Positions 8,474 through 18,600 are shown, counted from the first letter of the stretch. The stretch is 25,813 bases of DNA from an uncultured Oscillospiraceae bacterium (GCA_900751035.1 CAADSF010000021.1:1-25813); one strand, 5' to 3'. Made by a program: numbers and translations. Notes: generated from the letters alone by a model not told the origin.

Positions 8474-9384
8474 ACATTTACCTCCTCGGAGCCGGAAAGT
8501 CTGCGGGAGATCAGAGAAAGCACAATGGAGATCGCAAGGGAGAACACGGAGATCGCCATTGCGTAGCCGAAGTTGCCGTTTACAAAGCCCTGCTCATACA
8601 TATATTTCAGCAGAACCGTCGACGCGCCGTTCGGTCCGCCGCCGGTCATGACCTGCGAGAGTACAAAGCTCAGCACGAGCGTGCCGGACATGGCCAGAAC
8701 GAACGTGATGCCGATGATGTTTTTCATCAGGGGAATGGTGATGCTGATGAATTTCCGGGTGCTGGACGCGCCGTCCAGCGTGGCGGCCTCGTAGATCTCC
8801 GGCGAAATGCCGTCCATGGCCGCGATGTGCATGATCATATAATAGCCCGTGGCCTGCCATACGAGCGCGACGGCAATGCACCAGAGCGCTGTTCTGGAAT
8901 CGCCTGCCCACGGCAGAACGAATTGTCCGAGACCGATCTTCTTCATCAGCGAGGTCAGCAGGCCCATCGTCGGGTGGAAGACGAACGACCAGATAATTCC
9001 CACGACCGTCATGGAAACCAGATTGGGAAAGTAGAGCACTGTCCGGTAAAGGCCGCGCTCGGACAGCTTGGACTGGTGGATGACAAACGCAAGGATCAGC
9101 GCAAGCGCGATCGTCACGACCGGCACAACGGCCAGCAGCTTGAACGTATTTCCGAGCGCCTGTAAAAACGACTTGTCGCGGAACATGTAAAGATAGTTTT
9201 CCAGACCGCAGAATTTGGGGTTCAGGCTGAGCGCGGTGGCGTTCGTAAACGACAGCAGGCAGGCGCGGATCGTCGGGAGGATCGTAAAAAACAGCGTCAG
9301 GATCAGCGCCGGAAGTACGCAGACGCAGATAAAGCCGGCCGGATTCCGCCGCCTGCGCGCAGCCTTCCGCATTTTTTTCGGCAT
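8470..9384 (-). CDS. CUT1 sugar ABC transporter permease, MalF type
   Basis: A 304-residue membrane protein with a basic N-terminus (PKKMRKAARRRR), about six predicted helices, and the EAA loop YEAATLDGASSTRKF through IPLMK (198-221). It forms the heterodimeric import channel with the MalG-type protein, whose start overlaps its stop by ATGA. The ATG at 9384 is chosen because AGAGGTG lies about seven bases upstream; a GTG at 9393 would sit within that ribosome-binding site. A stable hairpin separates it from the binding-protein gene, which probably lowers permease expression relative to the binding protein. Confidence 0.92.
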   Translation of the reverse strand: MPKKMRKAARRRRNPAGFICVCVLPALILTLFFTILPTIRACLLSFTNATALSLNPKFCGLENYLYMFRDKSFLQALGNTFKLLAVVPVVTIALALILAFVIHQSKLSERGLYRTVLYFPNLVSMTVVGIIWSFVFHPTMGLLTSLMKKIGLGQFVLPWAGDSRTALWCIAVALVWQATGYYMIMHIAAMDGISPEIYEAATLDGASSTRKFISITIPLMKNIIGITFVLAMSGTLVLSFVLSQVMTGGGPNGASTVLLKYMYEQGFVNGNFGYAMAISVFSLAISIVLSLISRRLSGSEEVNV

Positions 9385-9407
9385 ATAATACACCTCTTTC
9401 TGAAAAG

Positions 9408-9443
9408 GGCCCCGCTGAGGCTGAACCCAGACTCAGCGGGGCC
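9408..9443 (-). terminator. Intercistronic GC-rich hairpin after the binding-protein gene
   Basis: A perfect 12-bp inverted repeat (arms 9408-9419 and 9432-9443, 12-nt loop) followed in the minus-strand transcript by CTTTTC. The T-run is short and the next gene's ribosome-binding site follows directly, so it probably acts as a partial terminator or a 3'-end stabiliser that sets the ratio of binding protein to permeases. Confidence 0.7.
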
Positions 9444-9465
9444 GGTGATAGCGGAGGATCTTCTT

Positions 9466-10896
9466 TTATCTGGCTGCGTTGACCTCGGCGATAGCTTCTT
9501 CCACACCGGCGGCCCACTGCTCAGGCGTCATGGTGCCGTTCATCACATCGGACAGCGGATTGAAGACCATGTCGCTGACGGAAACCTTCGTGCCCTCGGG
9601 CAGCGCGGCAAAGCCGAACACCATGCTCTTGCCATGCTCATAGACCGCGTTCATGTTGTAAACGCCGGAGGTGAGGTACTCCTTGGCCCATTCGGTCGCG
9701 GCCTTCAGCGCGTAGATGCCGCCGGACTTTTCCGCAAACAGCTTGACGGAATCCTCTGTGTAGAGGAAGCGGAGGAATTCCTTCGCCAGCTCGGGGTTCT
9801 TCGCTGCGGCGGGGATCGAGAACTGCTCCACGCTGGTCATGACGTAGGGCTGGTCGCCCTTGTTCAGAACCGGTGCGTGCCACAGGCCGAACTCAAAGCC
9901 GTCGGCGCGGGGCGCGTCCTTCATTTCGTTTTCCATCCAGTTGCCGTTCGGGATAAACAGCGCCTTGTTCATCATCATGTCCGTCTGCGACTGCGTGTGG
10001 TTCAGCGCGACGGTGCCTTCCATCAGATAGCCGTCCGTGGAGATCTTCTGGATGTTCTTGAGAACCTCCAGCACCTCGGGCTTGGAGAAGGAGCCTTCCA
10101 CATAGTTCTGGATATCCTTGAGCGTATCCAGACCGGCGGCGGAGCCGATTGCCGGCCAGAGGACGGATTCAATGTAGCCGGGGTAAATGCCCTGATAGGT
10201 GAACAGCGCGATGCCTTCCTCCTTGGCCAGATCGCCCAGCGCGAAGAAGTCGTCCCAGGTTTCCGGCAGCTCCCAGCCCTTTTCGGCAAAGAGCGTCTTG
10301 TTGTAGACAAGGCCCATCGGGGAGGAGTTGAACGGGGCGAGATAAATTTTGCCGTCGCCATAGGGCGAGCACTTGGAGGTCTCCAGAATGCCGTCCTGCA
10401 CAAGCTCCCTCAGCGGCGTGCCGCCGTCCAGACCCGGCTCATTGAAGAAGTCGGTCAGCTCGAGCAGCGCGTTTTCCTTGATGAGCGAAAGCAGAACGCC
10501 GGTCTGGTCGTTGTCGTTCATGGAGATGAAGTCGGGATACTCGCCGGAGACGATCTGCGGACGGATAATATCGCCGATAGTCGGGCTGATCTGCATGTTG
10601 ACCTTTACGCCGGGGTAGGCCGCTTCGAAGCGCGAGACCATCTCGTTCCAGTAATCGGGGCCATAGCCGCCCTCGAAAATGGCGATGTTCAGTTCCTTGT
10701 TTTCAAATCTGTCGGCGGGGCTTGCCTCTGCCGGGGGTTCCTCGACGGGTGCCTCGTCCGTCTTGGCTTCGGGGGTCGTTTCAGCGGGGGTGGACTGTTC
10801 CGGCTGAACCGGAGTCTCGGCCTCCTGCTTTGCGCATCCGGCAAATACGCCGACGAGCAGCAGAGCAGCCAGCAAAATCGCAAGAATCTTTTTCAT
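9466..10896 (-). CDS. Sugar ABC transporter substrate-binding lipoprotein
   Basis: A 476-residue extracellular protein. A signal peptide (KKILAILLAALLLVG) ends in the lipobox FAGC with Cys21 as the lipidation site. A Pro/Glu/Thr-rich linker (about 22-63) holds the domain off the membrane. A type 1 (MalE/UgpB-like) solute-binding domain then starts at ELNIAIFEGG and includes VKVNMQIS, YPDFISMND and the C-terminal AKEFLRFLYTEDSVKLFAEKSG-like segment typical of SBP_bac_1 proteins. The ATG has an AGGAGGT site five bases upstream. First gene of the operon, so it is made in greatest amount. It captures the oligosaccharide later cut by the glycosidases and GH112; ligand identity is inferred only from those genes. 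Confidence 0.93.
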   Translation of the reverse strand: MKKILAILLAALLLVGVFAGCAKQEAETPVQPEQSTPAETTPEAKTDEAPVEEPPAEASPADRFENKELNIAIFEGGYGPDYWNEMVSRFEAAYPGVKVNMQISPTIGDIIRPQIVSGEYPDFISMNDNDQTGVLLSLIKENALLELTDFFNEPGLDGGTPLRELVQDGILETSKCSPYGDGKIYLAPFNSSPMGLVYNKTLFAEKGWELPETWDDFFALGDLAKEEGIALFTYQGIYPGYIESVLWPAIGSAAGLDTLKDIQNYVEGSFSKPEVLEVLKNIQKISTDGYLMEGTVALNHTQSQTDMMMNKALFIPNGNWMENEMKDAPRADGFEFGLWHAPVLNKGDQPYVMTSVEQFSIPAAAKNPELAKEFLRFLYTEDSVKLFAEKSGGIYALKAATEWAKEYLTSGVYNMNAVYEHGKSMVFGFAALPEGTKVSVSDMVFNPLSDVMNGTMTPEQWAAGVEEAIAEVNAAR

Positions 10897-10919
10897 TGTT
10901 ACCTCCTGATCTGTTTTCA

Positions 10920-10932
10920 GGTTCCTGGAACC
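10920..10932. promoter_or_regulatory. Palindrome in the leader of the glycan operon
   Basis: Perfect odd palindrome GGTTCCTGGAACC (6-bp arms, one central base) between the predicted -10 box and the ribosome-binding site of the binding-protein gene. The position suits an operator or a small leader hairpin. No factor can be assigned. Confidence 0.4.
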
Positions 10933-10945
10933 CTTTGATGGTTTT

Positions 10946-10974
10946 ATTATATCGGCCGAGCTGCGAACCGAACA
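10946..10974 (-). promoter_or_regulatory. Predicted promoter of the glycan operon, weak -35
   Basis: On the minus strand a consensus TATAAT (10951-10946) precedes the binding-protein gene. At 17-bp spacing the -35 position reads TGTTCG (10974-10969), which is poor. A good -10 with a weak -35 is typical of promoters needing an activator, here plausibly the divergent AraC-type response regulator. On the opposite strand a TTGACT at 11005-11010 could serve the kinase gene, but no good -10 follows it. Confidence 0.5.
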
Positions 10975-11061
10975 TACAGAAAATTTACAAAAGCCTGAAG
11001 GATATTGACTTTTTGCCGAAGATGTGCTTTTTTAGAAATAGACTGGATGGAGGGAACTGCC

Positions 11062-12879
11062 ATGAAAAAAACCGCGGCCCAACGTTTTTCTGTTGTGCGT
11101 GCGCTGCGCCGCGTGCGCATCCGATACCGCCTGCTTGCCTCGTTCCTGCTGCTGTCGCTGGTGCCGGCGCTCTGCGTCGGGCTTTACGCCTCCGGCGTCT
11201 ACGCGCGGGCCATGTCCGGCAAGCTCCGGCAGTCGGCGGAGCAGTCCGCGTATCTGCTGAATGAGAATTTCATCACGGAGCTGAACAAATTCCGCGGCTA
11301 TCTGAACACCATTTCCGTCACGGACGCAGTGCAGAACGCGCTGTCCGCGCAGCAGGAGTCGGCGTTCACGCTCGACGCTGAAAGCGTGAACGAGATCGCG
11401 GACGCGCTGCGGATGATCCCGTTCCAGTCCACCTATCTCAAGAATATCCGCGTGGTCGACCGCGATCACAACATTCTGTACGATCTCGGCTACGACGATA
11501 TCTCGCGCGAGCGCTTCGCCGAGGTGCTGCGCGTGATCGACGAAACCGCCGGGTATGATTCCCTGCAATATATCCGGACCTACCGCCACTATGACAAGAT
11601 CGTGCTGGGCAGAAAAATATACAAATTCGGAAGCGTCGAGCGGCCCATCGGCTACATTCTGGCCTACATCGACGAGAGCTTTGTCAGCGACGCGCTGCTT
11701 GCCAACGTTTCGTTCGGCGCAGGCTCCAACGTCATGCTTCTGAATGAAGCCGGTCAGGTCATCTCCTCGCAGGATAAAGCCCTGCTTGGCTCCGGCTATC
11801 TGGACAGCGGCACGTTTGCTGAGCTCCGCACCTCCGCACAGGCCGCTGCCGGTCAGACCGTCTCCGCGCCGATCCTCGCGGGCGGCGTACAGGCGCTTTC
11901 GATCTCCGTTTATGACCGTGAGCTGAACAGCTATCTCGTCATTACCATTCCGCAAAGCTATTTTACGGAGGAAACACGGCAGATCAACCGCTCCCTGATT
12001 CTGGTCTGCGTCCTGCTGATCGTGCTGAGCCTGCTCTGCACGACGGTCGTATATTCCAGCATCATGCAGCCGATCAACCATATGGTTGCCATGTGCAACA
12101 TCACGTCGGACGCCGATCTGGATAAATCGATCGACGACCAGAGCAAGGACGAGCTGGGCTTTCTGGCCCGCACCATCGACAATATGATCGCGGAGATGAA
12201 GCAGCTGGGCATCCAATACGCCGCGGATCAGCGGCAGAAGCGGAAGCTGGAGCTGGAAATGCTGCAATATCAGATCAATCCGCATTTCCTGTTCAATACG
12301 CTGGGCAGCCTGCGGTTCGTCGCGCAGCTCAACGACGTGCCGGTGCTGGAGGAGGGAATTTCCTCGCTGTCCTCGCTCCTGCGCCATTCGCTGGTCAAAA
12401 AGCAGGAGCTGATCCCAATCTCGGCGGAGATCGAAAACCTGAGGAACTATTTCACGCTGCAAAAAATCCGCTATGCCGGAATGTTTGAGGTAGAATACTG
12501 GCTTGAGCCGCAGGCGCTCGGCTGCGAGATCCCGCGCTTCACGCTCCAGCCGCTGGCGGAGAACGCCATCATACACGGAACGGCGGACGGCCGGTGCATT
12601 ACCATTACCGTGGAGAGCCGGTTCAAGGGCGCGGATATTGAGCTGCTCCTGCGCGACAACGGCTGCGGCTTTGACATGGGCGGCTCTGCGGAAAAGGCGG
12701 CGGAGCGGTTTTCCGGGATCGGCCTTTCCAACGTGGATCAGCGGCTGCATCTGCATTATGGAAAGGGCTACGGCCTGCAGGTCACAAGCAGCCCGAATAC
12801 GGGAACCTGCTGCCGGATTCTGCTCCCGCAGCGCATCTGGAAGGAGGAATCGAACGATGTATCAGGTTCTGCTGGTTGA
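11062..12879 (+). CDS. YesM-type sensor histidine kinase
   Basis: A 605-residue membrane kinase. Order: cytoplasmic basic N-terminus, membrane helix (about 24-45), extracellular Cache-like sensor (about 46-308), second helix (310-332), HAMP region, His_kinase domain with LEMLQYQINPHFLFNTLGSL (398-417; phosphorylated His408), and ATPase domain with the N box LAENAIIHG (498-506), RDNGCGFDMG (531-540) and FSGIGLSNVDQRL. This layout defines the LytS/YesM family that usually controls adjacent oligosaccharide ABC operons. The ATG at 11062 is chosen for GGAGGG eight bases upstream; an in-frame ATG at 11005 lacks a site. The gene is divergent from the transporter operon and overlaps its response-regulator gene by 23 bp. 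The ligand is probably the imported sugar or its complex with the binding protein (inference). Confidence 0.92.
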   Translation: MKKTAAQRFSVVRALRRVRIRYRLLASFLLLSLVPALCVGLYASGVYARAMSGKLRQSAEQSAYLLNENFITELNKFRGYLNTISVTDAVQNALSAQQESAFTLDAESVNEIADALRMIPFQSTYLKNIRVVDRDHNILYDLGYDDISRERFAEVLRVIDETAGYDSLQYIRTYRHYDKIVLGRKIYKFGSVERPIGYILAYIDESFVSDALLANVSFGAGSNVMLLNEAGQVISSQDKALLGSGYLDSGTFAELRTSAQAAAGQTVSAPILAGGVQALSISVYDRELNSYLVITIPQSYFTEETRQINRSLILVCVLLIVLSLLCTTVVYSSIMQPINHMVAMCNITSDADLDKSIDDQSKDELGFLARTIDNMIAEMKQLGIQYAADQRQKRKLELEMLQYQINPHFLFNTLGSLRFVAQLNDVPVLEEGISSLSSLLRHSLVKKQELIPISAEIENLRNYFTLQKIRYAGMFEVEYWLEPQALGCEIPRFTLQPLAENAIIHGTADGRCITITVESRFKGADIELLLRDNGCGFDMGGSAEKAAERFSGIGLSNVDQRLHLHYGKGYGLQVTSSPNTGTCCRILLPQRIWKEESNDVSGSAG

Positions 12880-14398
12880 CGACGAGCCCATTCTCCAGCT
12901 TGGTATCCGGAGAATGCTGGAGGGTGCGGCAGACTATCAGATCTGCGCCTCAGCCCGCAACGGCGAGGAGGCACTGCAGTATTTGCAGGCGCATCCCGTG
13001 GATATCGTCATGACCGACCTGAAAATGCCGGTCATGGACGGCATCACGCTTATCAAGGAGCTCCGGCGCCGCCAGCTGCCGGTGCCGGTCATCGTCCTGA
13101 GCAATTACTCAGATTTTGAGCTTGTGCGCGAGGCGCTGACGGAGGGAGCGTCCGATTACGTTTTAAAGCTGGATCTGACGGCGCAGACGCTTCTGAAGCA
13201 TCTGGACAAGCTCGCGGCAAACCTGAACGCGGTTCGCCGGACGCAGGAGGAGCAGCTTCCGCCGCAGGAGCAGGGCGAGTTGCTGCAATCCCGCCTACGC
13301 ACGTTTTTTCTGGAATTGCAGACCGCGGACGACCATATCCCCGACCTTCCGCCTGGGCTCCGGCCCCCGTTTCTGGTATTCACCGTGTATTTTCAGGATG
13401 ATGCGATCAAGCCCGGCCGCCTGCGGCGCGTGCTGCCGCACATGGAATCCGTGCTTCGCGCGTCTCTGAACGATATGCACATCCAGCCTGTGATCCTGCA
13501 TCACAATGCGCTTCTGTGTCTGGCCTCCACAGCCTGCGGCGCGGAGGGCCTGCAAAATCAGCTCCACCTGCTTCAGCGGCAGCTTGCCACGTTCTTTTCC
13601 GCCGCGCCAGTCATATGCTTCTGCGCAAACGTCGGCGATCTGCCCTGCGCAAAGGAGGCGTCTTCGCGCTGCGCTGCTGCGCTTGCGCTTCGCTTTCACG
13701 GAAGCGAAGCGGCTGTGATCCATGCGGACGCGGTCAGCCCTGCGCATTCACTCCAACAGGCCGAAATTGCGGCGCTTCTGAACCGGATTCTCGACGCACT
13801 GCACGCGGGAAAAACAGAGGACGCGCTGACAGCTGCGCATACGGAATTTCTGCGGTGGCAGCAGCTGCTTCTGGAGCCTGCCTGTGCAAAACGAACCTGT
13901 CTGCGGATTCTGGATTCCATCCGATACTCTGTCGCTTCTGCGGAGGTGCCGGAGCAGTTCCTGAAGGAGCAGCAGGCAGTAGAAGCGGCGGCAGGCATAT
14001 GGGAGCTGGAGCAGCATTTTTCGGACGCGCTGACCCTCCTCTCCCAATGCAAGGGGCGGCCGTTTGAGGCACACAAACGGGAGGTGCAGGAGGCGCTGCG
14101 CTATCTGCACACGAACTATACGGAAAAAATGACGCTGGACTCGCTGGCCGATGCAACGTGTCTGAACCGCAGCTATCTGTGCCGCGTGTTCAAAAAGGAC
14201 ATGGGCGTCAGCATTTTCAGCTATCTGAACGAGCTGCGGATGAAGCGCGCCGCCGAGCTTTTGCTCCAGCGCAGCGACCGGTATATCAAGGAGATCGCAG
14301 CAGAGGTCGGCATCGACGACCCATTTTACTTTACACGCCGCTTCAAGGAATATTACGGCGTGTCGCCAAAGGAATATATCGAGCAAAATAATCAATAA
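12857..14398 (+). CDS. YesN-type response regulator, AraC family DNA-binding domain
   Basis: A 513-residue cytoplasmic transcription factor. The receiver domain (about 1-120) has acidic Asp8/Asp9 in LLVDDEP, phospho-acceptor Asp54 in VMTDLKMPVMDG and Lys104 in YVLKLD. A long, poorly conserved middle region follows. The C-terminal AraC double helix-turn-helix runs from YLHTNYTEKMTLDSLA through DDPFYFTRRFKEYYGVSPKEY. The ATG has AAGGAGG about nine bases upstream, inside the end of the kinase gene, so the two are translationally linked. Partnered with the YesM-type kinase, it most likely activates the divergent glycan operon, whose promoter has a weak -35. A terminator follows directly. Confidence 0.93.
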   Translation: MYQVLLVDDEPILQLGIRRMLEGAADYQICASARNGEEALQYLQAHPVDIVMTDLKMPVMDGITLIKELRRRQLPVPVIVLSNYSDFELVREALTEGASDYVLKLDLTAQTLLKHLDKLAANLNAVRRTQEEQLPPQEQGELLQSRLRTFFLELQTADDHIPDLPPGLRPPFLVFTVYFQDDAIKPGRLRRVLPHMESVLRASLNDMHIQPVILHHNALLCLASTACGAEGLQNQLHLLQRQLATFFSAAPVICFCANVGDLPCAKEASSRCAAALALRFHGSEAAVIHADAVSPAHSLQQAEIAALLNRILDALHAGKTEDALTAAHTEFLRWQQLLLEPACAKRTCLRILDSIRYSVASAEVPEQFLKEQQAVEAAAGIWELEQHFSDALTLLSQCKGRPFEAHKREVQEALRYLHTNYTEKMTLDSLADATCLNRSYLCRVFKKDMGVSIFSYLNELRMKRAAELLLQRSDRYIKEIAAEVGIDDPFYFTRRFKEYYGVSPKEYIEQNNQ

Positions 14399-14403
14399 GC
14401 AGC

Positions 14404-14443
14404 AAAAGCAGCGGAGAGGCCAAATCGCTTCTCTGCTGCTTTT
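14404..14443 (+). terminator. Terminator of the kinase-regulator operon
   Basis: Inverted repeat of about 17 bp (arms about 14404-14420 and 14427-14443, with minor mispairing) around a short loop, ending in TTTT immediately after the regulator stop codon. Confidence 0.8.
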
Positions 14444-14556
14444 ATAAAGTCAAAATTGTTCAGCGTTTTGAAAAAATGTTCTATGGAATCTATTTGTTTT
14501 TCAAGATAAAATGAGAATGAACAGGCGGTTATGATACGTAGAGAATGGAGGTTTTT

Positions 14557-15558
14557 ATGGCAAGGGCACACAAACAAAGAATCTTGATCGCAGTCATTGC
14601 TTTATGTTTGGCCGCAATCGTTATTTATGCTATTTTCTCCGGAAGCAATCAGTTCTCTTTAACAGTCGGCGGAAGGAAAATAACAAAAGATGAACTATCA
14701 TTTTTCTTTGACCAGGAAAAAAACGCAACATATACATATTATTCATCAACATACGGCGTCACAAACTTTGATGGTCCATTCTGGAAAACAGAATTTGATG
14801 GAAAAACACCGCTTGAATATGCGCGGGAGCGGGCACTCACAAAATGCTATGAACAGAATTTACAGATGCTGCTTGCCGAAAAGATGCTTTCCCAAGAGAG
14901 TTCATTCCAAGCAATTCAGAATGCGTATACAGAATATATTTCCAGCAGAAATTCCGCAAAAGATACGACTGCAATTTACTATGGTCCCTCAGAATTGGAG
15001 TTCCGTGATTTTTACAACTATTTTCTCAGCAATCAAAAAAATGCGGTTCTGGCTGCCATGCGAGCAAATGGAACGGTTACGGAAAACGAAGTCTCTTTGT
15101 ATTACACAAAAATGAGGGACTTGCTTTACTCGATAGATCCGGCATATGAGTTTATGGTCATATCGTTTGACGAAATCGCAGAAAAAAGCGACCAATCTTC
15201 TGAGATAGAAGCGGTTAGGAACGAAGTTCTTAACGGAACCAAAGTCGAAGACTTGGACATCAAGCATGAGGGCATCCGTATTGAAGAATATACCCTGAAC
15301 GGACACTCTGGTATGGGTATTCAAGCTACCGCCGCCCTATACATTTCATCGATTGAAAAGCTGCATGACGGTGAAATATCGGATGTTCTTTTTAACAGCA
15401 GGAACGGTTTTTATCTCATTTATATGAACACGCGAAAGGAGGGACGCATACTGGAATATGACGAGGTTCATAATCGCATTGAGGCATCACTTTTGGAACA
15501 TGCATACGAAACAGAACTCGCGAATATTCGTGAGGAAACACCCATGATTGTCAGCTGA
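14557..15558 (+). CDS. Membrane-anchored PrsA/SurA-like foldase (degenerate parvulin)
   Basis: A 333-residue protein with a basic N-terminus (ARAHKQR) and one membrane helix at about 8-28, without lipobox, so it is probably an extracytoplasmic protein held by its signal anchor. KITKDELSFFFDQ is typical of SurA_N/PrsA chaperone domains. Near the C-terminus, KLHDGEISDVLFNSRNGFYLIYM resembles the end of a parvulin (PpiC) domain, but the front of that domain is poorly matched, so isomerase activity is doubtful. The ATG at 14557 follows GGAGG by five bases; an ATG at 14545 lies before that site. The gene is more AT-rich than the flanks and sits 55 bp upstream of a large secreted protein gene, suggesting it helps fold or export that protein. 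Confidence 0.65.
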   Translation: MARAHKQRILIAVIALCLAAIVIYAIFSGSNQFSLTVGGRKITKDELSFFFDQEKNATYTYYSSTYGVTNFDGPFWKTEFDGKTPLEYARERALTKCYEQNLQMLLAEKMLSQESSFQAIQNAYTEYISSRNSAKDTTAIYYGPSELEFRDFYNYFLSNQKNAVLAAMRANGTVTENEVSLYYTKMRDLLYSIDPAYEFMVISFDEIAEKSDQSSEIEAVRNEVLNGTKVEDLDIKHEGIRIEEYTLNGHSGMGIQATAALYISSIEKLHDGEISDVLFNSRNGFYLIYMNTRKEGRILEYDEVHNRIEASLLEHAYETELANIREETPMIVS

Positions 15559-15613
15559 CTACATTTACGGAAGTCTTTTTTGGATGTAAATTAAACAAAA
15601 AAGGGAGATCATT

Positions 15614-18600
15614 ATGAAACGTATTATCTCGCTTTTCCTATTGGTTTCGCTCATCATATCAACCTTAAGCGGCACTGTAATTGCATACGCTTCTGGCAAC
15701 CAAAATGAGCCTGCCGAAAATACGATTGGAACGAACTATTACATTGATGCCGTAACCGGCAGCGATGATAACGCCGGAACTTCACCAGACGCTGCATGGA
15801 AATCGCTTACAAAAGCAACAAACACTACATTCCAGCCGGGTGACCAAATTCTGCTGAAGTCTGGATGCGTCTGGAACGGGCAGCAGTTTTGGCCAAAGGG
15901 GTCTGGGACAGCTGAAGCTGTAATTAAAATTGACAAGTATGGCGGCGATGAAAAGCCTATCATTAACGGCATGGGTATGGATTGGGGATATACATATTGC
16001 GGAGCATTGCACCTGCGAAATCAAGAGTATTGGGAAATACGAAATTTAGAAATAACAAATGATGATGATTTTGACGTTGACATTGACCTGTCACGTGCGC
16101 AGGGGGATAATAGTTGGCGCGACCGTGAAAAAACAAGAAACGGCATACTTTTAATCGTTGACGGAGACCAGCTTGCGCCTGACGCCGATGGTATTATGGA
16201 CCATATCTATATTGAGCACTGCTATATACACGATGTTGACGGGCCAAACGATTGGAATGATGAGTTTACCGGCGGCATAATTTTTAATGTTGTTGGTTCG
16301 GCAATCCGCCCATCTACCTCCTTCCGAGACTTGCGTATTGCTTATAACACAATAAAAAAGGTGGATTTACTCGCTATTACAGGATTTGTGACAACAACCA
16401 GTACTGCATATCAAACCGAGATTGATGAAAATGACCTCTGGATGCGTGATATTTATATTGGGCATAACTATATGGAGGATATCGGGCAGGGCGCAATCGA
16501 TCTCTGCGATGCAAAAAATGCACTTGTTGAATACAACGTTGTCGACGGTTTTCTGCGGAGATATCCATCTTTCAGACCGACAGTTGCGCTGTACCCCTGG
16601 AAATGTGAAAATGCAATATTCCAATAAAATGAGGTCTTTAACGGCCCGTCTACAAATGCCGATGGAAGCCCCTATGATATGGACTCTGGTTTAGTGAACG
16701 TTGTATATCAATTCAACTATTCACATAATAACCCATGTGGCTGGATGCTCTACATGGGCAAAAATGACAATGATATTATTCGCTATAATATCAGTGATGA
16801 TGGCGGAGATTTTATCATTAAGTATTTCCTTACTGCATGTACGTCCCCTACTTATTTTTTAAATAACGTTATAATTTATGACGGGGCCAGAACGAAGTTC
16901 ATGCACCGGGATCCATTCAAGTCGCAGACATACTTTTACAACAACGTTTTTTACAACAAAAGCACAACGACAACAACAACGTGGCATGATACCGCAAGGT
17001 ATCAAAGCAACTTGGGTGAGGTAACCTTCAGCAACAACTGTTTCTATGAAGCGAGTGGAATACACTCGCAATACGAGCCAGCCGATCCAAATAAAATTAC
17101 AAGCAATCCAATGCTGCTTTCTCCCGGTCAGCCTCCGGTCAGAAATGAAGCCGGACTCCTCTCCGGAGCATCTATCTGGGAAGGCTATAAGCTAACAGAA
17201 GATTCGCCGTTGATCGACGCGGGGATTTATGTGCCTGAGATAGGAACGCAGGATTTCTTCGGCAACAGTCTTTACTATGGTAATGCTCCGGATATTGGTG
17301 TCCACGAAAAACAGAGAGGCACATTCGTTGCTGTTCCCACAAATTTGGCTCTTGGGCAAACAATCACCGCGAGCAGTGCGCATCCGAGTTTACCAGCAAC
17401 GAACGCAATTGACGGCATTAACAACGAAAAATCTCGCTGGGCAGCTGCGAATGATACGTTGCCGATCTGGCTCGAGCTTGATTTCGGAGATCCTGTCACT
17501 TTCAATAAAATTACGCTTACAGAAAATATTGTATCTCGATGGGCGTCCGCACGTATTGCAAAATTTGAACTACAGATTCCAACCGAGTCCGGTTATACAC
17601 AGATTTATGAGTATGCAGGAACGATCGGCGATAACTTCGCCTGTTCATTTGCTGAAACAACTGCATCGAATCTTCGCCTTGTGATTACCGAACTGCGGGC
17701 GGACACAACACTGCATGGCGGCAGAGCAAAAGAACCCAGCATCCGGGAATGGGGTGTATACCTTGATCCTTTTGTGAATTATGATCTTAATCTGGCATTG
17801 GGCTGCCCTGCTACATCTGATAACAGTCATAGTGCATGTCCGGCAAGCGCCATCAATGATGGGAGTAAAGATCAGATTTCTCGCTGGGCCGCAGCAAATT
17901 CTACGCTGCCCATATGGGTCGACATTGATTTGGGAACTGTGAAAACCTTTGATACGTTAATTCTAACGGAGAATATTGTCCCCCAATGGGCTTCTGCGCG
18001 TATCGCGTCATTTGACCTGCAGATATGGGACGGGAATGATTATAGAACCGTATTTACATATGACGGTATTGTTGGAGAAAACCATACATTCTCTTTTGAA
18101 GCGATATCTGCACAAAACGTTCGATTGCTTATTACGGGGCTTCGCGCGGACACTACAAAAAACGGAAACCAGGCCACTGATCCGAGCATTCGCGAACTGG
18201 AGCTATATTACAGGAATGTTTCCAAACCAATCAATATCGCGTTGTCAAAGCCCGCTACTGCAAGCAACAGTCATCCGGCGTGTCCTGTAAGCGATATTAA
18301 CGATGGTAATCCCAGTGAATCTTCGCGCTGGGCGGCCTCCGATTCAACTTTACCTGCATGGGTAGAAATTGACTTAGGTACACCGACCCGTGTTAACACG
18401 CTTGTTCTTTCAGAGAATATTGTACCAGAATGGGCGACTGCCAGAATATCTGAATTTGCACTGCAAAAATGGAACGGCTCTGCTTTTGAAACAGTATTCA
18501 CATTTCAGGGAACGATCGGCGACAAACATATTTTTAAATTTGATACCATCGAATCCGAAAAGATCAGAATTCTCATATCAGCCTTACGCCCAGATACTTC

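Noticed and set aside
9445..10938. Plus-strand open frame opposite the sugar-binding lipoprotein
   Set aside because: The minus strand carries signal peptide, lipobox and solute-binding motifs; the plus frame has none.
11032..12756. Minus-strand open frame opposite the histidine kinase
   Set aside because: Kinase motifs and start signals are on the plus strand; the other frame is a GC shadow.
16625..16627. Possible reassignment of TAA as a sense codon
   Set aside because: TAA clearly ends several neighbouring genes (for example at 671-673, 14396-14398 and 22978-22980), so it is a normal stop here.
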